This document shows positions 35,286 through 44,659 of a stretch of 44,659 nucleotides of DNA, piece by piece (the first letter of the stretch is position 1; every line of letters starts with the position of its first letter). Where the stretch lies: NCBI GenBank assembly GCA_913030835.1, contig CAJWDP010000023.1:1-44659 (forward strand), given 5' to 3'. The notes below the pieces were generated by a model. The model did not search any database and was not told where the DNA came from. It worked only from the letters and a program-made list of their open reading frames with translations. Made by a program: the position numbers and the translations under genes. Source of the DNA: an uncultured Flavobacteriales bacterium. GTDB lineage: Bacteria; Bacteroidota; Bacteroidia; Flavobacteriales_D; Parvicellaceae.

Positions 35286-36137
35286 ATGGGGAAAGTCTTT
35301 TGTTTCTTTTTCGTGTTCCTTTTCACAGGGGCAATGATTGCGCAGGATACGCTAACGATTGCTACGTGGAATGTTTTCCTTAGGCCGGCGATTCTAACTG
35401 ACAATCAAAAGGACCGAGTTGTTCCGATCTCTAATGCGATTATTGAGTATAACGCTGACGTTGTTTGTTTGCAGGAAGTGTTTCATGCCAGAAGCAGAAA
35501 GAAGCTGATTCAAGAACTGAATGATGTATATCCGCATTATCTCTTGCCGGGTAGGGCCGGCATGAAACAGTGTTCCGGATTGATGATCTTTTCGAAACAT
35601 CGAATTGTTTACGATACCATTGGTTATTACCGTTCGGGTAGTGGTATAGATGCGGCAGCTAGAAAAGGAGCTCAGCTGGTAAAGATTGCAATAGAAGGAG
35701 GTGAAATTATTGTCGTGAATACGCATCTTCAGGCAGGGAATCAACCGAAGCAACAGCGGGTTCGCAACAAACAGTATCAACAGCTCCAAGAAATTTTCGA
35801 AAACCACAGGGCGCTCAGCTATTGGATAGCCGGTGATTTTAATACCAGTGTAGATTCTTCTTCCTTTTCTCTGTTGAAAAAGTCAGTGATGGGTAAGGAG
35901 GGTAGTGAGCTCCGACCCAAAGAAAAATTCACATCCAACTTTGCAGACAATGGTCTGTTTGAATCCGATGGTTTAGGTCCGAGGCGAATCGATTTTATTT
36001 TTGTTAAAGCCCAATCAGATTGGAGTCGAATTGACCAAAGAATATATCGGCCAAAGTCCACTTGGAGGAAAAGGGGCGGGCATTATTTGTCCGACCATGC
36101 CTACGTTGAATCTACTTTCGTTCGATCTAAAAATTGA
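35286..36137 (+). CDS. Secreted endonuclease/exonuclease/phosphatase-family hydrolase
   Basis: The 283-residue protein (from ATG 35286) has a signal peptide (VFCFFFVFLFTGAMIAQ) and the EEP fold: TIATWNV, VVCLQEVFHAR (metal-binding Glu), VVNTHLQAG (catalytic His), AGDFNT (Asp, Asn), RRIDFIF and YLSDHAYVE (final Asp-His). The pattern with NTHLQAG and secretion resembles the neutral sphingomyelinase branch, but a nuclease or phosphatase cannot be ruled out. The 3' end overlaps the TonB receptor gene by 11 bases. Confidence 0.87.
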   Translation: MGKVFCFFFVFLFTGAMIAQDTLTIATWNVFLRPAILTDNQKDRVVPISNAIIEYNADVVCLQEVFHARSRKKLIQELNDVYPHYLLPGRAGMKQCSGLMIFSKHRIVYDTIGYYRSGSGIDAAARKGAQLVKIAIEGGEIIVVNTHLQAGNQPKQQRVRNKQYQQLQEIFENHRALSYWIAGDFNTSVDSSSFSLLKKSVMGKEGSELRPKEKFTSNFADNGLFESDGLGPRRIDFIFVKAQSDWSRIDQRIYRPKSTWRKRGGHYLSDHAYVESTFVRSKN

Positions 36138-38517
36138 ATGACATCTGAACGGCGTAAGTTCTCGGTGGCATTACGTCACCGGGTCGGCTCATGTACTCCC
36201 GGTTGAGTAGGTTTTTGATTACAAAAGATGCCTTCAGGTATTTTTTCACCTGACAAGCAATTCTTGAGTCGAACACCCAGTCGCCTCTGTTTCTTGTCAA
36301 TCTATAGGTGTCCATGCCGGGCAGAATAGCTATTCCAGGAATTAATTCCGTTTGGAAAATCTTGTCAATATTGGGGGTGAAGCTATTGTATCTTGCACTT
36401 AAACCTACACTCCAGATCTTATAATCTATCTGAAAGTCAATTTTCACGAGATGTGTGAATCGATATTTCAGCATATTGGTTGAGTCGTTGCTGAAGGTCG
36501 AGACATAAGCAGAGTCCGTATTCAAGGAAATAGGATTCATATAGGTGTAGCCCGAAAATATGTTGAACTGAAGATCGTCTGTCAAATGTCCGGCTCCCAT
36601 CAACTGTATATCGAACCCGGTAATTCTGGCGGTTTGCACGTTTTGAGATTGGGCTCCGAAATTGGATAGGGAAGGAAAGCCAGTAGCATAGTCCCATGGA
36701 CTTCCATCCGTATTATATATACCGAACATGAACTCCATCATGTTGTCGTATTGATTGGCAAAACCGGCGATATCAATGTATCCTTTAAACTTGTTGATCT
36801 TAAAGCCTTGTTTCAAGCCGATTTCTGCGCTCCATCCGGTTTCAGGTTCGACCATTGGATTGGGGAATATATTAAGCAAACTGACCGATGTGGATACGTA
36901 TTTTTCAGCAATGGTCGGGAATCGATAACCTTGCCCATAGGATGCACGAAGAAAGGTGTATTGACCCAGCTCATAAGTCGCGCCTGCTCTGAGAACAGGC
37001 TGTACAGGCAGCTTGCTTTCTCCAATAGTAAAGCTTGAACTCGTCTCTGCCGTGTCGATTCTGAAGTATTCGAACCGAATACCACCAGATATATTCAGTT
37101 TGTCGAAGAATTTTTTGTCAACCTGGGCATAGGCAGCAAGGTTATTGGAATTATGATTGCCATAAAGCTCAGATACCACAGATGTGTACATGGTCGTCAG
37201 ACCGGCAGTGAAATGATTTGACTTTTCCTTATTTCGTTTGGAAAATTGATACTCTGCGTAATACGTGTTGGCCGTAGCCGCCTGATTCGTGTTGTTTCGG
37301 TTGGTCGTATTGTACCATCGAGACCTTAAGCTGTGTTTGTACCCTTTTTTAGAAAAATAGGTAAGATAGGGATCTACATTGATCCGAATGGTCTGGTAAT
37401 CACTCAAAGTGGTTGTAGCTGTATCTGTTCCACCCTGGGGAATCAAAACACTATCGGCATCTTGCCACAGAAAGAATAAAGTTCCTTTCGAGACTTGTCC
37501 ATTACTGTTCAGTCCAATTGCAAGTCCGTCGATCTTTTTCGATCGATACCTTAGATTGGTATTCAGACGGCCGCGTTCCTCCCATTCGCCTTGTCGATAG
37601 CCAAGATCTTTAAATCCTGCTCCTCCGAAGGTCAGATCAAGATTTTCTTTTACTCTTCTGGAGTGAAAGAAATTTACGCCGGTATAGTACCTGGGTTCCA
37701 CCCACCATTTCTGATCTTTTCTTTTGAATGTGGAATCTGATGTTCCGGTTAAATTTGAGCCCTTGTAGTCGGCGTAAGGAGTGTCGTAGAATCCGGAAAA
37801 TATTCTGACGTTGGTACGTGGTTTTATTTTTGGAAATCCGGTACGTATGTGCACAACACCATTCAATGCGGACGAGCCATATAAAACGGATGAGGCACCT
37901 TTGATGATCTCGATCTGTTCCAGGTTTTCGATAGGCAGAGAGCTCCATTTGATGTCATTGGCATCACCTGCAAGCATGGGCATGTCGTCTACCATCAGTA
38001 GCACCCTGCTTCCTGCTCCGTAGCTAAAACCACTTCCGCCTCTGATTGAAATCTGATTTTCCTGCATGTTTACCCCAGGGACCTGTTCAATGATTTCTTC
38101 GCAGGTTACCGTATTTTTGTTCTCAATAAGATCAGGTTTCAATATGGCCATGGATACCGTGATTTCTCCAATTTTCTGCTCGAATTTCCCGGCTGAAACA
38201 ACCACTTCCTCGATCAGATTTTTATCGTCATTGTAGGTCATGTCTTTTACCAGCACTTCGCCTTCCTTTATGGTAATCGACTCCGTAATGTCATCGAACC
38301 CAAATGACTTGAAGGTGACTTCATGTTTGCCCACATTCACTTCTACGCTATACTCACCGGAGTTATTTGTAGTAGCAACCATTTTGCCATCTATGTATAT
38401 GTCACTACCGATCAGTTCGTAGCCCAGATCGTCGAGTAATTTTCCCTTCAATGTCCCGGTTTGGGCAATCGATACAATTGGAAATAAAAAGAGAATTAGC
38501 AGGTAGAGTTTTCCCAT
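36127..38517 (-). CDS. TonB-dependent receptor
   Basis: The 796-residue outer-membrane protein has a signal peptide and a carboxypeptidase-regulatory-like domain (about 20-105: GTLKGKLLDDLGYELIGSDIYIDG). A plug follows (about 125-225: VTCEEIIEQVPGVNMQENQISIRGG, then SSVLYGSSALNGVVHIRTG), then a beta-barrel ending in an aromatic residue (VQMSFNF). Such receptors import iron complexes, vitamins or sugars. The substrate is not clear, and no SusD partner is adjacent. It could be powered by the exb operon of this window. Confidence 0.93.
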   Translation of the reverse strand: MGKLYLLILFLFPIVSIAQTGTLKGKLLDDLGYELIGSDIYIDGKMVATTNNSGEYSVEVNVGKHEVTFKSFGFDDITESITIKEGEVLVKDMTYNDDKNLIEEVVVSAGKFEQKIGEITVSMAILKPDLIENKNTVTCEEIIEQVPGVNMQENQISIRGGSGFSYGAGSRVLLMVDDMPMLAGDANDIKWSSLPIENLEQIEIIKGASSVLYGSSALNGVVHIRTGFPKIKPRTNVRIFSGFYDTPYADYKGSNLTGTSDSTFKRKDQKWWVEPRYYTGVNFFHSRRVKENLDLTFGGAGFKDLGYRQGEWEERGRLNTNLRYRSKKIDGLAIGLNSNGQVSKGTLFFLWQDADSVLIPQGGTDTATTTLSDYQTIRINVDPYLTYFSKKGYKHSLRSRWYNTTNRNNTNQAATANTYYAEYQFSKRNKEKSNHFTAGLTTMYTSVVSELYGNHNSNNLAAYAQVDKKFFDKLNISGGIRFEYFRIDTAETSSSFTIGESKLPVQPVLRAGATYELGQYTFLRASYGQGYRFPTIAEKYVSTSVSLLNIFPNPMVEPETGWSAEIGLKQGFKINKFKGYIDIAGFANQYDNMMEFMFGIYNTDGSPWDYATGFPSLSNFGAQSQNVQTARITGFDIQLMGAGHLTDDLQFNIFSGYTYMNPISLNTDSAYVSTFSNDSTNMLKYRFTHLVKIDFQIDYKIWSVGLSARYNSFTPNIDKIFQTELIPGIAILPGMDTYRLTRNRGDWVFDSRIACQVKKYLKASFVIKNLLNREYMSRPGDVMPPRTYAVQMSFNF

Positions 38518-38621
38518 TTGGTCGTTTTCGTGTTTCGATCACAATATAGAAAAATTGAGCTAACGAGAAAGGAATCGTCCCGGTTAGGATAAGAGCTTAT
38601 CACAAAATGTAATTTTCAATG

Positions 38622-39971
38622 CTACGGCAAAAGGTCTTTTTGAAACGAATTGAATTCAGCTAATGATTTGATTAAAAACGATTTGCGCTCAAGATCCGAA
38701 ACCGTTTCCTGAATTGGATCAACTCCTGTTGGTAACGGTTCAAATTTTGGTTCAATGGAGTTTTCCGTGATGCGGGCAGCGGACCAATTTCCGTTTTTGT
38801 AGACGTACCGCATCTTATCTTGTACGAAACAGAATTGATTGTAAATGAACTTGTCCATGGTTTTCCCATTGTTGTCGTACCAATAGCTTTGCATAATGGG
38901 AAGTGTAAATTGTTCGTCATCGAAAAGCGTACCATTGGCATGTTCAAGGCCACACTTTTTAAGGATTGAATTCTGAATGAATCGGGAAGAAACTGGTGTA
39001 TGGATCACTCTTGAGGTTTTACTTTCATTATCCATCCAAAATAGAGGTACCTTATTACCGGCGTCGGTTACATTCGAAAAGTGATAATACCATTCCTGAT
39101 CCCCAAAATTATCACCGTGATCGGAGCAAAAAACAACCAAATTGTTCTTGTCTTCGTGAAGTTCCTGAATATATTCATCTAGCTTTTGTTGAAGTATCTT
39201 CCAGCTTTCATGCTGTCGTTTTTGAATAACTTCTGCAATTTTTGGCTGGATGTACTCTTTGTCTTTCTTCAGGAAGCTTTGATTGAGGAGGTGGTATAGC
39301 CCTTTGATTTCTTTGGTTTTGTTTTTAAGGCCTTTTTGACTCAGTTTAAATGTAGGCCCTATATGGTAGGGAAAATGAGACTCCATCATATTGATAAAGA
39401 TGAACGATCGCTCATTTTTTTGTTCGTTACGTTGCAGGATCTTTCTTGCCACTTCAAAAGAATCTTCGAAGGTATTCTGCACCCAGCAATTGCCAACGGT
39501 AAGGTCCTCAGATAGCTCATTGACTAGGCCATCCTTTGACATCAACATTTTTCGAACTCTCGGTTTTCCGGCCAATACGGCAAATCGAAGTGTTTTTTTG
39601 AATTTAGGCTGGACCATTCCCCAGATCTTATGCACTTCGTCAAACCCACGATCTAACCCGAATATTTCTGTAGTAACTACATTGGCGGTAACCTGATACG
39701 TTTTAAAGCCATCCAATTGCAGTCGCTCGGCTAGCGTCGGAGCGTGTTCAGAAAGTTTTCTGGTCTGGCTGGTTGCCCCATGCTCATGTGGCATCAATCC
39801 GGTAAATAGACTAGCAGTGGCTGGTAAAGTCCAGCATCCTGCAGATCTTGCTTCAGTGAATTTTGTGCCATGGGATTCGGCATACGATAATCCGGGTGCT
39901 GTTCCAAGGTGCATAGAGTCGTAACGCAAACTGTCTGCAACAATCAGTATGATATTTTGTGGTTTAGACAC
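38622..39971 (-). CDS. Sulfatase-fold protein with Thr at the nucleophile position
   Basis: The open frame runs back to 40253 across dprA, but the family begins at SKPQNIILIVADSLRYDSMHLGT. A GTG at 39971 supplies the start there, giving 449 residues. The alkaline phosphatase/sulfatase fold is shown by VADSLRYD (metal-binding Asp) and FCSDHGDNFGD (Asp-His). At the nucleophile the usual C/S-x-P-x-R is replaced by T-L-P-A-T (AGCWTLPATASLFTG), so formylglycine maturation is not expected there. Transferase or phosphatase activity is possible. It is divergent from dprA, and its GTG lies four bases after a perfect -7 element. Confidence 0.82.
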   Translation of the reverse strand: MSKPQNIILIVADSLRYDSMHLGTAPGLSYAESHGTKFTEARSAGCWTLPATASLFTGLMPHEHGATSQTRKLSEHAPTLAERLQLDGFKTYQVTANVVTTEIFGLDRGFDEVHKIWGMVQPKFKKTLRFAVLAGKPRVRKMLMSKDGLVNELSEDLTVGNCWVQNTFEDSFEVARKILQRNEQKNERSFIFINMMESHFPYHIGPTFKLSQKGLKNKTKEIKGLYHLLNQSFLKKDKEYIQPKIAEVIQKRQHESWKILQQKLDEYIQELHEDKNNLVVFCSDHGDNFGDQEWYYHFSNVTDAGNKVPLFWMDNESKTSRVIHTPVSSRFIQNSILKKCGLEHANGTLFDDEQFTLPIMQSYWYDNNGKTMDKFIYNQFCFVQDKMRYVYKNGNWSAARITENSIEPKFEPLPTGVDPIQETVSDLERKSFLIKSLAEFNSFQKDLLP

Positions 39972-39975
39972 CAAA

Positions 39976-39983
39976 CAAATGTA
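39976..39983 (-). promoter_or_regulatory. -7 element four bases before the sulfatase-like GTG
   Basis: On the minus strand TACATTTG matches TAnnTTTG exactly. It is followed by TTTG and then the GTG start at 39971. The transcript would begin at or next to the start codon. I see no clear -33 element. Confidence 0.5.
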
Positions 39984-40035
39984 AGGCCTCAAATAGACTA
40001 CGTTCTTCTTTCCTTCTTTTAGTTTTAAACAAATT

Positions 40036-41136
40036 ATGTCTACCGAACTAAAATATCTAATTGCGCTGACACAAATTGATGGTATAGGCCCCATCGTGGG
40101 TAAAGAATTGCTTCGGTTTTTCGGCTGTGCAGAAGCCATATTCAAGGAGAAGCCCGAAACCTTGAGTAAGATCAAGAGATACGGACAGCAGCTAGCCGGT
40201 GGGGTATCTAACCCTAAGCTGCTGCATCTGGCAGAGACGGAGCTGGAATTCATGGACCGGGAGGGAATTCTTGGTATGTCGATCTCAGATCACCGTTATC
40301 CGGAATGGTTGAAGGAATGTCCGGATAGTCCTGCTGTGCTCTTTTTGAAGGGAGGAGGCAGGCTCAACGAAGAGAAAGCAGTATCCATTGTGGGTAGCCG
40401 AGAAGCAACAGGCTATGGAAAAGAATTTGTAGAAGAGCTGGTTCGCGAATTATCTCGTTTTAATGTTGCGATACACAGTGGGCTGGCATATGGAATTGAT
40501 ATTACAGCTCACAAAGAGGCGTTGCGTAATGGTTTGCCAACGTATTGTACACTTGCACATGGATTGGACCGAATTTATCCCAAGAAACACACCAAATTTG
40601 CAAATCAAATGTTAGCAGAGGGCGGATGGATAACGGAATTCATGTCTGGTACCACGCCCGATCGGGAAAACTTTCCCAAAAGAAACAGAATTGTAGCCGG
40701 CATAACAGAAGCTACGATCGTGGTTGAATCTGCGAGGAAGGGAGGGGCGATCATCACTGCAAATATTGCCAATACGTATGGGCGGGAAGTCTTTGCCGTT
40801 CCGGGAAGGGTAGCTGACGAAAGGTCAAAAGGATGTAATTTTTTGATCAAAACCAATCGAGCCCATTTGCTGCAAACTCCTGAAGACCTGATTCGTATGA
40901 TGGGTTGGGAGAGTAAAAAAAGTAAATTAATACAAACACGATTATTTCCCGACTTGACCGATAATCAGGTGAAGATTGTAGAATCAATGCAGAGCCAGGA
41001 TCAGCTTACGATGGACGAATTGGTCCATGTGCTCAACAGGCCCATCAGTGATGTGTCGACCGACCTGCTCCTAATGGAGTTCAAAGGTATGGTCAGGCAG
41101 CTCCCCGGGAAAAAATTTGAGCTTTGTAACCAATAA
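40036..41136 (+). CDS. dprA: DNA-processing protein DprA
   Basis: DprA loads RecA on incoming single-stranded DNA in natural transformation. The 366-residue protein begins with a helix-hairpin-helix-like segment (LTQIDGIGPIVGKELLRFFG). The Rossmann-like core follows from about 113: SIVGSREATGYGKEF, HSGLAYGIDITAHKEAL, LAHGLDRIYPKKH, FPKRNRIVAGI, GGAIITANIANTYGREVFAVPG and GCNFLI. The last ~60 residues (LTDNQVKIVESMQ, then LTMDELVHVLNR) form a winged-helix-like domain. It is alone and divergent from the sulfatase-like gene. A -7-like TAGTTTTA ends eight bases before the ATG. Confidence 0.95.
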   Translation: MSTELKYLIALTQIDGIGPIVGKELLRFFGCAEAIFKEKPETLSKIKRYGQQLAGGVSNPKLLHLAETELEFMDREGILGMSISDHRYPEWLKECPDSPAVLFLKGGGRLNEEKAVSIVGSREATGYGKEFVEELVRELSRFNVAIHSGLAYGIDITAHKEALRNGLPTYCTLAHGLDRIYPKKHTKFANQMLAEGGWITEFMSGTTPDRENFPKRNRIVAGITEATIVVESARKGGAIITANIANTYGREVFAVPGRVADERSKGCNFLIKTNRAHLLQTPEDLIRMMGWESKKSKLIQTRLFPDLTDNQVKIVESMQSQDQLTMDELVHVLNRPISDVSTDLLLMEFKGMVRQLPGKKFELCNQ

Positions 41137-41232
41137 ATGACTTGCCGCTATTCCCAAAAAAGCATTCTAAATTCCTCTTGTTTGGTAAGGCTTTTAAATC
41201 GATACCGACGGGGGATTGATTCTAGTTTTCAA

Positions 41233-41266
41233 TTTGTAAAAATCCCTATTTATTTTCCTACATTTG
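41233..41266 (+). promoter_or_regulatory. -33/-7 promoter of gdhA
   Basis: TTTG (41233-41236) and TACATTTG (41259-41266) are separated by 22 bases and fit the Bacteroidota primary-sigma consensus well. The ATG follows 26 bases after the element, leaving a leader of about 20 bases. This is the clearest complete promoter in the window. Confidence 0.7.
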
Positions 41267-41280
41267 CGCCACCAATTTAA

Positions 41281-42666
<1,386 letters not shown>

Positions 42667-42685
42667 AAAAGATATACCTATTATT

Positions 42686-42720
42686 AATCCCATTGTCCCG
42701 TTGGATGGTGGGATTTTTTT
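42686..42720 (+). terminator. Terminator of gdhA running into the next start codon
   Basis: AATCCCA (42686-42692) pairs with TGGGATT (42709-42715), and the T-run continues to 42720, directly before the ATG of the kinase gene at 42721. The loop of 16 bases is long, so the hairpin is only moderately strong. Confidence 0.6.
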
Positions 42721-43590
42721 ATGAAAAAAATTGCGGTAATAGTAAATGGGAAGAAGAGATTTTCCAGCAGGATCAATCGCATGATCGAGCTGTTGAAAAT
42801 GGAGCACACTGTGCAAGTAATGACTACAGAATACAGTGGTCACGCTGTTGATCTGGCGATTGATGCATGTGGGGCTGCAAATGTATTGGTCGCGGCCGGA
42901 GGAGACGGAACGTTGAACGAAGTGGTCAATGGTATTTGTGCTTCCGGAAAGTCAACGACACTTTCAGTGTATCCTTGTGGGAATGGTAATGATTTTGCAA
43001 CAGCGATGGGTATTGGAAAGCACCCTGAAAAATTCGTTGCTATGATCAGAAAGAACTGCGTCAGGGAGATTGATGTCGGGGTAGTAACGAACGATGAAGG
43101 GAAGAAGTTTTTTATCAATATTGCCAGTATAGGTATTGGAGGATATGTTGCACAAAAAATCAATGAGGCCGGGGGTGTTTTGAAGTACCCGAGGTTGATC
43201 GTGGAAGGTTTTTTTCGCATGAAAAAAGCCGAGGTAGTTATTCGGTGGGGAGATTCCAAGGTGCAGGCTTTGGTCTTGACTGCTGCATTCTGCAATGGCA
43301 CTACTTTCGCGAATGGCTTGGTGATCCAGCCGGATGCCAGATTAGATGATGGACTGTTGCACAGCTGTTTAATTGGAGATGTTTCAGTAGGGGAGTATGT
43401 GAAAAACTTAAGGCGCCTAAAAAAGGGTAGGAAATTGAATCACCCTAAAGTGGGTTACGGTTTTGGCGAAAAGTACACGATTGAGCTGATTGATGGAGAA
43501 TGTCACATAGAAACAGATGGAGAATATTTTGGGATGTGTCCTGCCGTGTTTGAAATTGAAAAAGAGAAAATTTCTTTCCTACTACCTTAG
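42721..43590 (+). CDS. Diacylglycerol kinase/YegS-like lipid kinase
   Basis: The 289-residue protein has the catalytic domain of diacylglycerol kinases: KIAVIVNGKKRF at the start and the nucleotide-binding AAGGDGTLNEVVNGI (around 58-72). GNGNDFATAMGI and the Ile/Gly-rich FINIASIGIGGYVAQKINEAGG match the family, and the C-terminal part ends with the IDGECHIETDGEYFG block. It phosphorylates a lipid such as diacylglycerol or a sphingoid base; the exact substrate is open. The start codon touches the T-run of the gdhA terminator, so no leader of its own is visible. Confidence 0.9.
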   Translation: MKKIAVIVNGKKRFSSRINRMIELLKMEHTVQVMTTEYSGHAVDLAIDACGAANVLVAAGGDGTLNEVVNGICASGKSTTLSVYPCGNGNDFATAMGIGKHPEKFVAMIRKNCVREIDVGVVTNDEGKKFFINIASIGIGGYVAQKINEAGGVLKYPRLIVEGFFRMKKAEVVIRWGDSKVQALVLTAAFCNGTTFANGLVIQPDARLDDGLLHSCLIGDVSVGEYVKNLRRLKKGRKLNHPKVGYGFGEKYTIELIDGECHIETDGEYFGMCPAVFEIEKEKISFLLP

Positions 43591-43604
43591 GAGGTGGCTG
43601 GGTC

Positions 43605-43979
43605 CTAACTGTTCTCATTTCGAATATGGGCATGTTTTGCCTCAAATAGTTTTCCCATCAGTTTGGCCCTGTCAATCGCTATTTGAGCTTTTTCTCCTTC
43701 AAAGTGATCCGAAACAACAGATTCGAACAAGGTCACCCATCGTTCAAAGTGTCTTGTGTTAATGTCCAGCTTTATATGAGGGGGGAATGGCCTTCCGGAA
43801 TAGCTAGGCTCATTCAATAGTATGGATTGCCAGAACCTGTACATTTTTTCCAAATGAACTGGCCATCGATCTTTAACCGTTTCGTTAAAAATCGGTCCAA
43901 TTAAATCATCTTTTCGTACAGCGCTGTAAAACGTGTCAACCAACAATTTTATGTCTTCAATCGTCTCAATTTTCTTCAT
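43605..43979 (-). CDS. Group III truncated haemoglobin
   Basis: The 124-residue protein matches the group III truncated globins: DTFYSAVRKDDLIGPIF (B helix with Tyr18), KMYRFWQSILLNEPSYSGRPFPPH (E-helix region) and the proximal His77 in TRHFERWVTLF. These small haem proteins bind oxygen or NO; the role here is unknown. It converges on the lipid kinase gene, with 14 bases between stops. Confidence 0.92.
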   Translation of the reverse strand: MKKIETIEDIKLLVDTFYSAVRKDDLIGPIFNETVKDRWPVHLEKMYRFWQSILLNEPSYSGRPFPPHIKLDINTRHFERWVTLFESVVSDHFEGEKAQIAIDRAKLMGKLFEAKHAHIRNENS

Positions 43980-44038
43980 GTTTGTTGTTTAATAGGAGGC
44001 ATCGTTTTTACGATGTGTTGCAATACGAATGGTAAAGG

Positions 44039-44368
44039 TCATTTGCGTTTACGAATAATAGCAAGTACAACAAGTAATATGCAGATCATTGCAGCTATAC
44101 CTACCATCAACCAGAACAAACTTTTTTGTTTTTTTGTGGTATCCTCATGATCCTTGATTTTATCTTTAGTATCGAGAACAGTCATCTCAATATCGATGCT
44201 ATCGATCACGGGCGGATGTTTTAATTGATCCAGATAAGTAAGAAGATCAATGCTTATAGAGTCTTCTTCTAAAAAGTAATGCGGTTCGCTCCCTTTTGCA
44301 ACAAAGCTCAGTCGAGTGTTAGACTCATTGTTGTAGTAATGCTTTCTATATTCTTCTTCAGGATCCAT
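44039..44368 (-). CDS. Short tail-anchored membrane protein, function and start uncertain
   Basis: From ATG 44368 the protein has 109 residues: an acidic, Tyr-rich soluble part, a charged linker (DTKDKIKDHEDTTKKQK) and one C-terminal membrane helix (FWLMVGIAAMICILLVVLAII) followed by RKRK. The frame stays open upstream to a TGA at 44471-44473, without an ATG, GTG or TTG. That segment looks protein-like, with NFARIRANEIYWIIS directly before the Met. A frameshift joining it to the gene at the edge is possible. I recognise no family. Confidence 0.5.
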   Translation of the reverse strand: MDPEEEYRKHYYNNESNTRLSFVAKGSEPHYFLEEDSISIDLLTYLDQLKHPPVIDSIDIEMTVLDTKDKIKDHEDTTKKQKSLFWLMVGIAAMICILLVVLAIIRKRK

Positions 44369-44442
44369 TCCGCTGATAATCCAATAAATTTCATTGGCTC
44401 TGATTCGGGCAAAATTTTCTTGTCCGCGTTGTATTCCTTCTT

Positions 44443-44659
44443 CTAATACAATCGTTTTACTCGAAGTTTTTCATTTTCTCTTCCTTTGACCAAAGCATCA
44501 AAAAGTCTTTGACCTACAACAATCTGTTCTCCTTGTAGAGAGTCATCTATGTCTTCCACAATCGCATGACCAGCTCTCAATCCACCCAGCCATACTCGAT
44601 TGTCGCAAAGATATAGAAGGTCTTCTTTTTTAGCTTCTAATTTGGAGGCTAATTGTGGA
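44443..44659 (-). CDS. C-terminal fragment of an unknown gene, cut by the right edge
   Basis: A minus-strand frame enters from the window edge and ends at TAG 44445-44443. It reads LASKLEAKKEDLLYLCDNRV, then WLGGLRAGHAIVEDIDDSL and GQRLFDALVKGRENEKLRVKRLY. It was probably translated, since it is open for about 72 codons with ordinary residue use. No family is recognisable in so short a piece. It overlaps the upstream extension of the tail-anchored gene in another frame. Confidence 0.5.
   Translation of the reverse strand, partial: PQLASKLEAKKEDLLYLCDNRVWLGGLRAGHAIVEDIDDSLQGEQIVVGQRLFDALVKGRENEKLRVKRLY

Noticed and set aside
39972-40253. N-terminal extension of the sulfatase-like protein
   Set aside because: It runs antisense through dprA and lacks any sulfatase-family sequence; the GTG at 39971 fits the family start.

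Overview
The window looks like a contig from a Bacteroidota genome, most likely of the flavobacterial type. The evidence is a secreted protein with a type IX secretion (T9SS type A) sorting tail, an HU-CCDC81/SPOR protein, paired ExbD genes behind an ExbB, a TonB receptor with a carboxypeptidase-regulatory-like N-terminus, GT9/DUF4254 neighbours, a eukaryote-like class Ia ribonucleotide reductase, almost no Shine-Dalgarno sites, and many TAnnTTTG -7 promoter elements. I cannot fix a genus from the sequence alone. Most of the content is ordinary chromosomal housekeeping, with genes packed tightly and often overlapping tail to tail.

Layout. 1-0.85 kb: a truncated lipoprotein ORF whose last ~39 codons at the window edge are instead pyruvate dehydrogenase E1 (AceE)-like and AT-rich, which suggests a chimeric contig end. 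1.0-3.4 kb: tRNA-Leu, then prs-rplY(ctc)-pth. 3.4-7.8 kb: glyS, a T9SS-sorted secreted protein, and a divergent pair (GNAT acetyltransferase / DUF3109 protein) around a perfect inverted repeat. 7.8-11.9 kb: a long leader region, then nrdB-nrdA with a clear terminator. 12.0-17.9 kb: an accessory block with an ECF sigma factor, a membrane anti-sigma-like protein translationally coupled to it, a convergent TPR-CHAT caspase-like membrane protein, and a large polytopic protein with a DUF3298/RsiV-like end. 17.9-24.1 kb: MsbA-like ABC exporter, rbfA, a membrane lipoprotein, a LolC/E-type permease, dusB (apparently with a CTG start) and a CPBP protease. 24.1-26.9 kb: ExbB / four-helix protein / ExbD / ExbD operon and tRNA-Ser. 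27.0-33.2 kb: ansA-tatD, an L,D-transpeptidase-like protein, and a five-gene operon (thioesterase, DUF4254, GT9 glycosyltransferase, barrel-like protein, lipoprotein). 33.2-38.5 kb: hemJ overlapped by a small Kazal lipoprotein, the HU-CCDC81/SPOR protein, a secreted EEP-family hydrolase and a TonB receptor. 38.6-44.7 kb: a sulfatase-fold protein, dprA, gdhA, a diacylglycerol kinase-like gene, a group III truncated globin, and two incomplete or uncertain membrane genes at the right edge.

The best candidate for an undescribed system is the 12.0-17.9 kb block: a sigma switch, a membrane partner, a membrane-anchored protease-like CHAT protein with an intact His/Cys dyad, and a possible envelope sensor. 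The most useful annotation points elsewhere are the AceE-like chimeric edge, the CTG start of dusB, a recurring -7 element exactly four bases before start codons (possible leaderless mRNAs), and several corrected gene starts.
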